A stretch of DNA of 64,000 nt from Roseiarcus sp036489975 (GTDB lineage Bacteria; Pseudomonadota; Alphaproteobacteria; Rhizobiales; Beijerinckiaceae), in contig DASXES010000053.1 in NCBI GenBank assembly GCA_036489975.1, positions 1 to 64,000 on the forward strand, given 5' to 3'. The translations under genes and the position numbers were made by a program. Each line of letters begins with the position of its first letter. The stretch's first letter is position 1. Below, in pieces: positions 36,054 to 46,049 of this stretch. The notes beneath the pieces are model-generated. The model saw nothing but the letters and a program-made list of their open reading frames with translations, searched no databases and was not told the DNA's origin.

Positions 36054-36503
36054 ATGGCGAGCCCCGATCTGAAATTCGACACCAATACCGAGCTCTCGTC
36101 GCGGCGCACCGGCATGTCGTTTCAGCGCACACGAATGAGCGCCGACCGCACGCTGATGTCGGTGATCCGCACTTCCCTGTCGCTGATCGGTTTCGGCTTC
36201 ACCATCGCGCAGGTGTTTCAGAAGCTGCGCGATCAGGATATCATCACCAAGGCCGCTGCGCCACGTAACTTCGGCCTCGCGCTGGTTGGACTGGGTATAG
36301 TGATGCTCGTTATCGGCATCGCCTATCACGTGCAGTTCATGTTGGGGCTGCGTCACTTGCGAGAGTCGATGCGGGAGGAAGGGCTTGTCCACGGCGAGAC
36401 CATTTTTCCCCTCTCGTTCACTCTGGTTACGGCGCTTGTTCTTCTCTTGATCGGCTTGGCGGCGATCATGAGCATGGCGTTTCACGTTGGCCCGTTCAAC
36501 TAG
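36054..36503 (+). CDS. DUF202 membrane protein
   Basis: 149 residues. The DUF202 core is visible: ELSSRRTGMSFQRTRMSADR and TLMSVIRTSLSLIGFGFTI, then two more membrane helices (FGLALVGLGIVMLVIGIAY and LVTALVLLLIGLAAIMSMA). GAGAGGACG precedes ATG 36054. The family function is unknown. Related SPX-linked members act in phosphate biology in yeast, which may not carry over. Confidence 0.85.
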   Translation: MASPDLKFDTNTELSSRRTGMSFQRTRMSADRTLMSVIRTSLSLIGFGFTIAQVFQKLRDQDIITKAAAPRNFGLALVGLGIVMLVIGIAYHVQFMLGLRHLRESMREEGLVHGETIFPLSFTLVTALVLLLIGLAAIMSMAFHVGPFN

Positions 36504-36605
36504 GGAAGCGCGTCACTCAAGCTTGAAAGTCGTTTTGCGCTTTCGTAAGGCGCGCCGGATCAAATCTCCCGGGCGAAATTCAGTTCGAAAGTAGGAGAAA
36601 AAAAA

Positions 36606-38165
<1,560 letters not shown>

Positions 38166-38180
38166 CGGAACTCCAATGAC

Positions 38181-38206
38181 GGTCGGGGCGCCAGTCCGCC
38201 CCGACC
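38181..38206 (+). terminator. Hairpin after the sulfatase gene
   Basis: A perfect 10-bp stem, GGTCGGGGCG with CGCCCCGACC, loop of six, 15 bp after the sulfatase stop. No T-run follows, so termination would be weak or need Rho. It may mainly protect the mRNA end. Confidence 0.5.
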
Positions 38207-38522
38207 TAACCCGAAAACGTCGACAAATATACTTATAAAAAATGTGTAAATGGAGATGGTGCTGGAAGCCGGAAAGGTGACTCGCTAATCGCGCCGCAAC
38301 CCGTTGGAATTGCTCAAAACGGACTCGCTAATGCGCCCCTGGCCGGGCGACATCAGAATCTGGCGGGGAGCGGCGCAAAGCGGCGGTGACCTATAGACCG
38401 CGACCTATAGGAACGCGGAACAGCCTGAGACTAGCGAGTTGCGGCGCGGCCTTTGCCGTTCCGAACTTACCTCACCAGGATGGTCCATTTTGCCCGTTGG
38501 AGCATGATAGGGTCCGCAGGCA
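38207..38522. repeat. Repeat-rich gap before selA
   Basis: No gene is supported. The gap holds an AT-rich stretch (about 38222-38252, unusual here), GACTCGCTAAT twice (38279-38289, 38322-38332), GACCTATAG twice (38388-38396, 38402-38410), and an inverted pair GCGCCGCAAC (38291-38300) / GTTGCGGCGC (38438-38447) that could close a 157-base loop. It looks like eroded repeat DNA next to the selenocysteine genes. A selA promoter must lie here, but I cannot place it. Confidence 0.5.
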
Positions 38523-39956
38523 ATGAGCTCCGCACGTCTGCGCGATCTGCCAGCGGTTGCCGCGGTCCTGAATACGCCTGCTGCTGGAATCCTCATCGAG
38601 CGATACGGTCGCCCGGCCGCCACGGACGCTATTCGCGCGGCGCTCAACGACGCACGCGCGATGTTGCAGGCCGGAGGGCGTTCCGTCCCAGGCGGTGAGC
38701 GTATCGCCGCTCAGGCTCTCGCCTGGCTTGAGAAGGAAGGTCGCCCGGCATTGCGACCGCTGTTCAATCTCACCGGCACCGTGCTGCACACCAATCTCGG
38801 CCGCGCGGTGCTCGCTGAAGCGGCCGTCGGGGCGGCCGTCGCGGCTATGCGGAATGCCGTCGCGCTCGAGTTCGACTTGGAAACCGGCAAACGTGGCGAG
38901 CGTGACGACCACATCAGATCCTTATTGTGCTCGTTGACAGGCGCCGAAGACGCGACGGTCGTCAACAACAACGCCGCCGCAGTGCTCCTATGCCTGAACA
39001 CGTTCTCCAATGGCCGCGAGGCGGTGGTGTCGCGCGGTGAGCTCATCGAAATCGGGGGCGCCTTTCGCATGCCGGAGATCATGGCGCGCGCCGGGGCGCG
39101 GCTTGTCGAGGTCGGCACGACCAATCGCACGCACGCAAAGGACTATCTTTCGGCGTTTAACGCGGAAACCGGCGTGATTCTTAAGGTCCACACATCGAAC
39201 TATCGCATCCAGGGCTTCACCTCCGAGGTCGGAACGCGAGAGCTCTCGACGATCGCCAAAAAGGCGGGCGTCCCCCTGCTGCACGACCTGGGATCGGGCA
39301 CGCTTGCTGATCTCACGACCTATGGGCTAAAGCGCGAGCCGACCGTGCGCGAGGCTCTGGCTCAGGGCGCCGACCTCGTCACCTTCTCCGGCGACAAGCT
39401 GCTGGGGGGACCTCAGGCGGGCTTTATCGTCGGCAAGCATGAACTGATCGCCACGATCAGTCGCAATCCGATGAAGCGGGCGCTTCGAGTCGATAAGATC
39501 CGCCTGGCGGCGATCGAAGCCACGCTTAAGCTTTATCGAGACCCTGATCGACTCGCTGACGATCTCCCAACGCTGCGGCTCCTCGCGCGACCGCGACAGA
39601 GCATCGAGGCGAGCGCGGCTCGTGTATTGCCCTATGTCGCCCAGGAGCTCGGCGATGCGTTCGTGGTCGAACTTTGCGAATGCCAGAGCCAGATCGGCTC
39701 TGGCGCACTGCCGCTCGAGACGATCGAGAGCGTGGGTCTTTCGATCCGAGCATCGGCAAGCGGCGCGATCGTGGACTTGGCGCGCAGGCTGCGGGGCTTG
39801 CCGACGCCGGTGATCGGACGCATCGAGAAAGACCGCCTGGTGCTCGACTTCCGCTGCCTCACCGAAGAACAGGCTTTCCTGTCTAATCTGGCGCATCTGA
39901 GAAACGACGCGGCGGCTTCGTCCAAGCCGCGTGCTTCGCCGGACGGACGGCCGTGA
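38523..39956 (+). CDS. selA: L-seryl-tRNA(Sec) selenium transferase
   Basis: 477 residues, normal length. The PLP lysine is K292 in TFSGDKLLGGPQAGFIVG, with FNLTGTVLHTNLGRA, VNNNAAAVLL and HTSNYRIQGF as the family's other conserved blocks. It converts Ser-tRNA(Sec) to Sec-tRNA(Sec) using selenophosphate. The stop overlaps the selB start (GTGA). The two, with the tRNA and selD next to them, make a full selenocysteine module. Confidence 0.96.
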   Translation: MSSARLRDLPAVAAVLNTPAAGILIERYGRPAATDAIRAALNDARAMLQAGGRSVPGGERIAAQALAWLEKEGRPALRPLFNLTGTVLHTNLGRAVLAEAAVGAAVAAMRNAVALEFDLETGKRGERDDHIRSLLCSLTGAEDATVVNNNAAAVLLCLNTFSNGREAVVSRGELIEIGGAFRMPEIMARAGARLVEVGTTNRTHAKDYLSAFNAETGVILKVHTSNYRIQGFTSEVGTRELSTIAKKAGVPLLHDLGSGTLADLTTYGLKREPTVREALAQGADLVTFSGDKLLGGPQAGFIVGKHELIATISRNPMKRALRVDKIRLAAIEATLKLYRDPDRLADDLPTLRLLARPRQSIEASAARVLPYVAQELGDAFVVELCECQSQIGSGALPLETIESVGLSIRASASGAIVDLARRLRGLPTPVIGRIEKDRLVLDFRCLTEEQAFLSNLAHLRNDAAASSKPRASPDGRP

Positions 39957-42034
39957 TCGCCGGGCTCGCCGGGCATATCGACCACGGCAAAACGGCTCTG
40001 GTGAGGGCGCTGACTGGAGTCGAGGGCGATCGCCTCAAGGAAGAGAAGGCTCGCGGCATTACGATTGACCTCGGTTTCGCTTACATGTCCGTCGCGGCAG
40101 GGCGGCCGATCGGCTTTATTGACGTTCCGGGCCACGAGCGCTTTGTGCACACCATGCTCGCCGGCGCCGCTGGCGTCGACTACGCGATTTTGACGATCGC
40201 GGCCGATGACGGCGTGAAGCCCCAGACGCTTGAACATCTGGCGATCCTCGACTTGCTCGGCGTGGACCGCGGCGTTGTCGTGCTTACCAAAGCGGATCTG
40301 GCGTCTCACAAGCGTCTCGGCGAGGTCGACCGGGAGGCGCGAGCGATCATCCGCGGGACTACCCTCGCGAAGGCTCGCGTGCTGACCGTCTCGACGATGA
40401 CGGGGCGGGGCGTCGACGCGCTGCGCGCCCACCTCGAAGCCGCGAGCAGCGCCACGAGCGATCGCTCTCAGGGGACCCGCTTTCGTCTTGCGGTCGACCG
40501 CGTCTTCACCCTGCAGGGCGTCGGCCTGGTGGCCACCGGCACAGTCTATTCCGGATTGGTGCGGGTGGGCGACCGACTCCAGATCAGCCCATCCGGGCTC
40601 GAGGTGCGCATTCGGTCCTTGCATGCGCAAAACAGGGCAGCTGAAACCGCGCGGGCCGGCGATCGCTGCGCGCTCAACCTCACGGGTCTGGGGGTCGGAA
40701 AGGAGGCGATTCGCCGCGGCGATATGGTGCTCGATCCCGGCCTTCATGCGCCTACGGACCGCGTCGATGCGATTCTGCGCCTCTTGCCGAGTGAGAAGAA
40801 GCCGCTCAGGCAATGGTTTCCGGTGCGTCTCCACCACGGCGCGTCGGAATTGAGCGCGCGCATTGTTCTGCTCGACGACAAGCCCGTCGCATCGGCAGAG
40901 GGGGCGCACGTCCAACTCGTGCTCGATCGGCCGATCGCGGCGGCAGCCATGGATCGCTATGTGATCCGCGACGCATCGGCGCAGCGGACCCTGGGCGGAG
41001 GCGTTTTCCTCGATCTTAGGCCGCCGGCGCGCAAGCGGCGCACGGCGGAAAGAGAGGCTCAGCGCGCGTCGCTTGCGATCCGCGATCCGGCCGCGTCCTT
41101 CGCCGCGCTCCTGGACTCGGCGCCGTTCGCCGCCGACCTCGCCGCCTTTGCGCGCGACCGCGCTCTCACGGCGGAGCGAACCGCCGAGCTTGCGTCCACC
41201 CTCAACCTCGTCGTTCTCGAAACAGCGGATTCGAGAATGGCTCTCGCGCCCGGTCAATGGAGCGAGTTCACATCCAGGGCTGTTGACCGGATCGCGGCCT
41301 ATCACACCGAAAACCCTGACCTTCAGGGCATGGGGCGCGAAGAGCTGCGCATGGCGCTTAGCCCACGGCTACCGAAGCCAGCGTTTGACGCCGCCTTGCA
41401 GAAGCTCGCCCGCGTGAACGAGCTCGCCTTGGAAGGCGCCTTCGTCAGACTGCCCTCGCATGAGATCAGGCTGACCGCTGAGGATATGGACGGTTGGCAG
41501 ATCGTCGCGCCGCTGCTCGGGGGAACGGAGCGGTTCCGGCCGCCGCGGGTGCGCGACATTGCGGCGGCGACCGGCCGGCTGGAAGTGGATGTTCGGCGGA
41601 TTCTGAAACGTGCTGGCCGTATGGGGTGGGCGGACGAGGCCGCGCACGACCATTTCTTCCTGCGCTCGACAGTGGGCGAGATGGTCGCGATTGCCGCAGA
41701 TCTGACCGCCGGGGCCGGACATGCCGGTTTCTCCGCCGCAGAGTTCCGCGATCGGACGGCGAGCGGGCGCAAAGTCGCGATCCAGATTCTCGAATTCTTC
41801 GATCGTCGGGGCGTGACCCTGCGCAAGGGGGATCTACGTCGGATCAATCCGGCTCGCCTCGACCTGTTTGGCCCCCGCGGCGAAACCTGTGACGATGGCC
41901 CCGGAGGAGAATCGTCCCCGGTGGGGCGCCCGGACTTCAAATCCGTGTGGGGCGGCGAGCCTGTCCCGGGTGGGTTCGACTCCCACTCTCTTCCGCCAGC
42001 CTGCAAGCCCGCAGGCTCTACTTCACCACGATAA
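39953..42034 (+). CDS. selB: Selenocysteine-specific elongation factor
   Basis: 693 residues from GTG 39953, longer than the 614 of E. coli. GTPase motifs: GHIDHGKTAL (G1), IDVPGHERF (G3), LTKADL (G4). Winged-helix repeats for SECIS binding fill the C-terminal third and end near RRINPARLDLFGPRG (about residue 642). The frame has no stop there: it runs on through the whole tRNA-Sec gene (41903-41998) to TAA at 42032-42034, adding about 45 residues of tRNA-encoded sequence. It also overlaps the convergent selD end by 17 bp. Confidence 0.95.
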   Translation: MIAGLAGHIDHGKTALVRALTGVEGDRLKEEKARGITIDLGFAYMSVAAGRPIGFIDVPGHERFVHTMLAGAAGVDYAILTIAADDGVKPQTLEHLAILDLLGVDRGVVVLTKADLASHKRLGEVDREARAIIRGTTLAKARVLTVSTMTGRGVDALRAHLEAASSATSDRSQGTRFRLAVDRVFTLQGVGLVATGTVYSGLVRVGDRLQISPSGLEVRIRSLHAQNRAAETARAGDRCALNLTGLGVGKEAIRRGDMVLDPGLHAPTDRVDAILRLLPSEKKPLRQWFPVRLHHGASELSARIVLLDDKPVASAEGAHVQLVLDRPIAAAAMDRYVIRDASAQRTLGGGVFLDLRPPARKRRTAEREAQRASLAIRDPAASFAALLDSAPFAADLAAFARDRALTAERTAELASTLNLVVLETADSRMALAPGQWSEFTSRAVDRIAAYHTENPDLQGMGREELRMALSPRLPKPAFDAALQKLARVNELALEGAFVRLPSHEIRLTAEDMDGWQIVAPLLGGTERFRPPRVRDIAAATGRLEVDVRRILKRAGRMGWADEAAHDHFFLRSTVGEMVAIAADLTAGAGHAGFSAAEFRDRTASGRKVAIQILEFFDRRGVTLRKGDLRRINPARLDLFGPRGETCDDGPGGESSPVGRPDFKSVWGGEPVPGGFDSHSLPPACKPAGSTSPR
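41903..41998 (+). tRNA. selC: tRNA-Sec (anticodon TCA), inside the selB frame
   Basis: 96 bases. The 8-bp acceptor stem is GGAGGAGA (41903-41910) with TCTCTTCC (41987-41994), one G-T pair, then G and an encoded CCA (41996-41998). The anticodon arm is CGGA-CT-TCA-AA-TCCG with TCA at 41937-41939, reading UGA. The T arm is GTGGG-TTCGACT-CCCAC, and a long variable arm precedes it. The 8+5 bp acceptor/T helix is diagnostic of bacterial tRNA-Sec. Same strand as selB and fully overlapped by it. Confidence 0.96.
41998..42017 (+). terminator. Short hairpin between selC and selD
   Basis: AGCCTGC and GCAGGCT form a perfect 7-bp stem with loop AAGCCC. It begins at the last base of the tRNA and ends at the base before the selD stop. 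No T-run on either strand. It could end both convergent transcripts or mark the tRNA 3' processing site. Confidence 0.45.
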
Positions 42035-43061
42035 CCGGTTCGCCCCGCTCCGCCTTCCCGATGATCGCCGCGCAAGGATCGCCTTCCCGGATGCGCTCCA
42101 GGATGGCGGGCGCGGCTTGAGCCTCACAGGCGACGAGCAGACCGCCAGAGGTCTGCGGATCGGTCACCAGCAGGCGCCGCCAGTCTTCGAATCCGGGCGG
42201 CAGGACGACGGCTTCGCCGTAGCTCGCCCAATTGCGGTGTGAGGCGCCGGTGACGAACCCGGCGCGGGCGAGAGCCTCGGCCAGAGAGAGCCGCGGCGCG
42301 TCGTCGACGTGCAGGCGGAGGGTCAGGCCCGCGCCCCGCGCCATTTCGAGCGCATGGCCGAGCAGGCCGAAGCCGGTGACGTCGGTCATCGCATGGACCG
42401 CTTGGTCGCGCCCGAGATCGGCGCCGACCGCGTTGAGGCGCGTCATGAATCCCAGCATCTCGCGATAGCCCTCATGGGAGAGCGCGCCCTTCTTAATGGC
42501 CGCCGAATAGATTCCGACGCCGAGAGGCTTGGTCAGGATGAGCGCGTCGCCAGGGCGAGCTTCCGAGTTGCGTCTGAGCCCCTTCATCGAGACAAGGCCC
42601 ACGACGGCAAGTCCGTAGATCGGCTCGGGCGAATCGATGGAGTGCCCGCCCGCTATGGGAATTCCCGCTTCCGCCGCCTTAGCCGCGCCGCCGCGCAGGA
42701 TCTCGCGGATCACGCTGGCAGGCATTTTGTCGACTGGCATGCCGAGGATCGCCAGCGCAAAGATGGGCTTAGCTCCCATCGCGTAGACGTCCGAAAGTGC
42801 GTTGGTTGCGGCGATTTGGCCGAAGTCAAACGGATCGTCGACCATCGGCATGAAGAAGTCAGTGGTTGCGACAATGCAATTGTCGTCGTCGAGGCGCCAC
42901 ACCCCCGCGTCGTCGCCGGTCTCCGTGCCGACGATGAGGTTGACGAAGGGCGCAGCCGTGGGCTCGCCACTCAGCAGTTCGCGCAGCAACGCGGGCGACA
43001 GTTTGCAGCCGCACCCGCCGCCATGGGCGAGGGAAGTTAAACGGATGATGGGAACGTTCAC
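42018..43061 (-). CDS. selD: Selenide, water dikinase (selenophosphate synthase)
   Basis: 347 residues from GTG 43061. This start follows GGAGGAGG by 7 bases and gives HGGGCGCK with Cys17, Cys19 and Lys20, matching E. coli numbering and length exactly. An upstream in-frame ATG at 43127 would add 22 poorly supported residues. The catalytic position is Cys, not Sec. DVYAMGAKPIFALAILGMP and TDVTGFGLLGHALEMA are conserved blocks. It makes selenophosphate for SelA. Convergent with selB/selC. Confidence 0.95.
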   Translation of the reverse strand: MNVPIIRLTSLAHGGGCGCKLSPALLRELLSGEPTAAPFVNLIVGTETGDDAGVWRLDDDNCIVATTDFFMPMVDDPFDFGQIAATNALSDVYAMGAKPIFALAILGMPVDKMPASVIREILRGGAAKAAEAGIPIAGGHSIDSPEPIYGLAVVGLVSMKGLRRNSEARPGDALILTKPLGVGIYSAAIKKGALSHEGYREMLGFMTRLNAVGADLGRDQAVHAMTDVTGFGLLGHALEMARGAGLTLRLHVDDAPRLSLAEALARAGFVTGASHRNWASYGEAVVLPPGFEDWRRLLVTDPQTSGGLLVACEAQAAPAILERIREGDPCAAIIGKAERGEPVIVVK

Positions 43062-43168
43062 GAGCTTCGTCCTCCTCCATTCTTGGCTGCCCACGCCGCC
43101 GACCCGGGCGTCGTGACCTGGATGCAACCTCCGCAGGAACTGCTTTCGGCCTAGCGAGGGGCTGACCG

Positions 43169-43225
43169 ATGCAACGATACGCGCTGCACGGCGATCAGTG
43201 GAATCGGATCAAGGACATTCTGCCG
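43169..43225 (+). pseudogene. 5' remnant of an IS5-type transposase
   Basis: ATG 43169 opens MQRYALHGDQWNRIKDILP, the N-terminal pattern of IS5-family transposases (R/K-Y-x-L-x-D-x-Q-W-x-R-I-x-x-L-L-P). The similarity ends after 19 codons. On the opposite strand, about 43255-43312, a frame with QSSTVRAAEAPRGF may be another transposase scrap, much less certain. No terminal inverted repeats or target duplications were found. The rest of the 43062-43432 gap is empty. Confidence 0.5.
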
Positions 43226-43432
43226 GTCCTCCACATTCGGATCGCGCGGCCTCGAAACCCGCGCGGCGCTTCCGCTGCGCGGACCGTACTCGATTGCCTG
43301 CCGATCATTTGACCCGAAACAGCCTGGCCGCTCGCGAAAGAGCCGACAAACAAGGTCGCCGGACCGCGGCGCAGAGACAAAGGTCAAAGTCGCCGCCAAA
43401 GCCGCACGCTGAAGCCGACCGGCGCTTCTATG

Positions 43433-44059
43433 TTACCCGCCGCCCGCATCGCCGTTGGTCAGCGCGGCGAGCCGGGCTTCCTCTTCCGGACTCAAAGCAG
43501 GGGTCGCGCGGGGCGCGCGGCGCCGCGCGTATAAAGCGGCGGTGACGCCAAGGCCAAGAACGATCGCTGGGCTCAGCCACAACAAGAGGGTGTCCGCCTG
43601 AAACGGAGGCTTGAGCAGAATGAAGTCGCCGTAGCGGGAGACCAGATAGGCGCGCACCGTGTCGTTGCTCTCGCCCTTGCCGATCCGCTCGCGAATGAGA
43701 AGGCGAATGTCGCGCGCCAGCGGCGCCTCGGAATCATCGATCGATTCGTTCTGGCAGACGAGGCAGCGCAATTCGCTGGAAAGCGCGCGCGCGCGGGCTT
43801 CGAGCGCCGGATCTTTCATCACTTCGTCCGGCTCCACGGCGAGCGCGGGACCGGCGAGGCAGGCGAGGAGGGCGAGTCCTGCTCCCAAGGAAGCCAGTGT
43901 TTGCCCCCACGACCTCGTCCTGAGGAGCGGCGCCGAAGGCGACGGGTCTCGAAGGACGGTCCCGCGGGCGCCATTGGGGCGACTGGAGCGTCCTTCGAGA
44001 CACCCGCTTTGCGGGCTCCTCAGGACGAGGCGATCACGCAATTGGGCAAGCCAGCGCAT
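43433..44059 (-). CDS. ccmH: Cytochrome c maturation protein CcmH, with repeat insertion
   Basis: 208 residues from ATG 44059, 4 bp after the ccmF stop. The functional motif LRCLVCQN is present, followed by DIRLLIRERIGKGESNDTVRAYLVSRYGDFILLKPP and a C-terminal membrane anchor (LLLWLSPAIVLGLGVTAALYA). The N-terminus is odd: MRWLAQLRDR, then about 40 residues encoded by a palindromic repeat (43913-44030), then the hydrophobic signal LASLGAGLALLACLAGPALA. The reading frame is kept. CcmH reduces or holds apocytochrome c thiols in the periplasm. An internal TTG start just before the signal core is possible. Confidence 0.9.
   Translation of the reverse strand: MRWLAQLRDRLVLRSPQSGCLEGRSSRPNGARGTVLRDPSPSAPLLRTRSWGQTLASLGAGLALLACLAGPALAVEPDEVMKDPALEARARALSSELRCLVCQNESIDDSEAPLARDIRLLIRERIGKGESNDTVRAYLVSRYGDFILLKPPFQADTLLLWLSPAIVLGLGVTAALYARRRAPRATPALSPEEEARLAALTNGDAGGG
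43913..44030. repeat. Palindromic intergenic-type repeat inside ccmH
   Basis: Outer arms CCTCGTCCTGAGGAGC (43913-43928) and GCTCCTCAGGACGAGG (44015-44030) are perfect inverted copies. Inner arms GTCTCGAAGGACG (43946-43958) and CGTCCTTCGAGAC (43989-44001) are too. The 118-bp unit folds into a long interrupted hairpin. Units with CGTCCTGAGGAGC ... TCTCGAAGGACG are familiar between genes in Rhizobiales (from memory). Here the unit is inside a gene. Confidence 0.85.
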
Positions 44060-44063
44060 GCGT

Positions 44064-46049
44064 CTACTCTGCCGGTTGCGCCAGCGCGCGGGCGCCAGCT
44101 TTCGCCCTTTTGGCGACACCGAAGCGAAGGCGCCGGTCGGCGAGCGACAGCCCGCCACCGAGCGCCATCGCGGCGGCGCCGAACCAGATCAGGGTCACCA
44201 GCGGCTTCCAGTAGAGACGGGCAGGCACGGAGCCGTCGGGCGCCGGGTCGGCGATCGCGACATAGACCTGGCCGAAATCAAGCGTCGCCAGACCCGCCTG
44301 AGTGGTGGTCATCTGGCGGGAGGCGAATTGGCGCCGCGCCGGCTCAAGCTGGGCGACGACGGCGTCGCCGGAGCGCACGGTCACGGATGCGACCGATTCC
44401 TTGTAATTCGGCCCGACCTGTTCGCCGACCGAATCGAGGGTGATCGAATAGGGACCGACGAGTGCGGGGACGCCCTTGTGCAGGCTGGCGATAGTCTCGG
44501 CTCCGAAGCCGAGGCCCGAGAGTCCAAGGAGCGTCACGCCCAGACCGAAATGCGCGAGCGCGGCGCCGAAGAACGACAGCGGCAGGCCGAAAATACGCTT
44601 CAGCGCCACGCCAGCCGTCAGCCCCGGGCGCCACGCGCGCATGACGACTTCGATCAGCGTGCCGACGATGACGAAAATCGCAAGCCCCATGGCGAACGGC
44701 GCAAATAACGGCGCGCCGCTGAGCCACGCCGCGCCAATGATCGCGGTCACGGCGCCGATGATGATGGCGAACGCCAGCCGCTGCACGACGCCGAACAGGT
44801 CTCCGCGCTTCCACGCCAGCGAGAAGCCGAACGGCGCGGCAAAGCAGGCGGTGAGCAACAGCACGCCGCAGGTCAGGTTGAAGAAGGGCGCGCCGACGGT
44901 GATCTTTTCGCCCGTCAGCTGCTCGAGCGCGAGCGGATACAGGGTGCCGAACAGCACGGTCGCGCACGCCGTCGTCAAAAGCAGATTGTTGACGACGAGG
45001 GCGCCCTCGCGCGACACCGGTGCGAACAGTCCGCCCTGCTTGAGCATGGGCGCACGCCACGCAAAGAGGGCCAACGAACCGCAAATGAACATCACCAGAA
45101 TCGCGAGGATGAAAACGCCGCGGCGCGGATCGTTTGCGAAGGCGTGCACGGAGGTGAGCACGCCCGAGCGCACGAGGAACGTGCCGAGCAGCGAAAAGGA
45201 GAAGGCGAGGATGGCGAGAAAGATCGTCCAGACTTTCAACGCGTCGCGCTTCTCCATCACCGCGACGGAATGGACGAAGGCCGTGCCGGCGAGCCATGGC
45301 ATGAGGGAGGCGTTCTCGACCGGATCCCAGAACCAGAAGCCGCCCCAGCCGAGCGTGTAATAGGCCCAGAACGAGCCGGCGGCGATGCCAAGCGTGAGGA
45401 AGCTCCAGGCGACGAGGGTGAACGGCCGGACGAAGCGCGCCCAGGCCGCGTCGATGCGCCCCTCGATCAGCGCCGCGGCGGCGAACGAATAGACGATCGA
45501 GAAGCCGACATAGCCGAGATAGAGCAGGGGGGGATGGATCGCGAGCCCGGGGTCCTGCAGAATTGGATTGAGGTCGCGTCCCTCGAAAGGCGCGGGCGTG
45601 AGCCGCTCGAACGGGTTCGAGGTCAGGAGAATGAAGGCGAGGAAGGCGAGGCTGATCAGGCCCTGAACGGCGAGCGCGTCGGCGCGTAAGGCGCGCGGCA
45701 GCGCGCGGCCAAACAGCGCGACGAGCGCGCCGAAAATCGCCAGAATGAAAACCCACAGCAGCATCGATCCTTCGTGGTTTCCCCAGACGCCGGAGATCTT
45801 GTAGATCGCGGGCATTGCGACGTTGGAATTCTCGGCGACGTTGAGAACGGAGAAGTCCGAGGTCAGGTGCGCATTGACGAGCGCGGCGAAGGCGACCGCG
45901 ATCAAGGCGAGCTGGATCAGCGCGGCGTTGCGCCCGACATTCATGAGTCCGTGGTCGCCGATCCGCGCGCCCCAGAACGGGATCAACGTCTGGGCGAGCG
46001 CGGCGGCGAACGCCAGCACAAGAGCGAAATGGCCGATCTCGACGATCAT
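44064..46049 (-). CDS. ccmF: Cytochrome c heme lyase subunit CcmF
   Basis: 661 residues with about 15 membrane helices. The WWD-type heme-handling motif WGGFWFWDPVENASLMPWL is present, together with conserved GNHEGSMLLW and HPPLLYLGYVGFS with the heme-ligand His. ATG overlaps the ccmE stop (ATGA). It transfers heme from CcmE to apocytochrome c together with CcmH and CcmI. Length and architecture are normal. Confidence 0.96.
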   Translation of the reverse strand: MIVEIGHFALVLAFAAALAQTLIPFWGARIGDHGLMNVGRNAALIQLALIAVAFAALVNAHLTSDFSVLNVAENSNVAMPAIYKISGVWGNHEGSMLLWVFILAIFGALVALFGRALPRALRADALAVQGLISLAFLAFILLTSNPFERLTPAPFEGRDLNPILQDPGLAIHPPLLYLGYVGFSIVYSFAAAALIEGRIDAAWARFVRPFTLVAWSFLTLGIAAGSFWAYYTLGWGGFWFWDPVENASLMPWLAGTAFVHSVAVMEKRDALKVWTIFLAILAFSFSLLGTFLVRSGVLTSVHAFANDPRRGVFILAILVMFICGSLALFAWRAPMLKQGGLFAPVSREGALVVNNLLLTTACATVLFGTLYPLALEQLTGEKITVGAPFFNLTCGVLLLTACFAAPFGFSLAWKRGDLFGVVQRLAFAIIIGAVTAIIGAAWLSGAPLFAPFAMGLAIFVIVGTLIEVVMRAWRPGLTAGVALKRIFGLPLSFFGAALAHFGLGVTLLGLSGLGFGAETIASLHKGVPALVGPYSITLDSVGEQVGPNYKESVASVTVRSGDAVVAQLEPARRQFASRQMTTTQAGLATLDFGQVYVAIADPAPDGSVPARLYWKPLVTLIWFGAAAMALGGGLSLADRRLRFGVAKRAKAGARALAQPAE

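Noticed and set aside
41903..42034. selB as a pseudogene because of the tRNA overlap
   Set aside because: All GTPase motifs and the winged-helix region are intact, and the frame stays open to a normal stop.
43014..43020. Selenocysteine at the SelD active site
   Set aside because: The catalytic codon encodes Cys (Cys17 in HGGGCGCK). There is no TGA.
43255..43312. Second transposase fragment on the minus strand
   Set aside because: QSSTVRAAEAPRGF only loosely resembles transposase segments and is too short to list separately.
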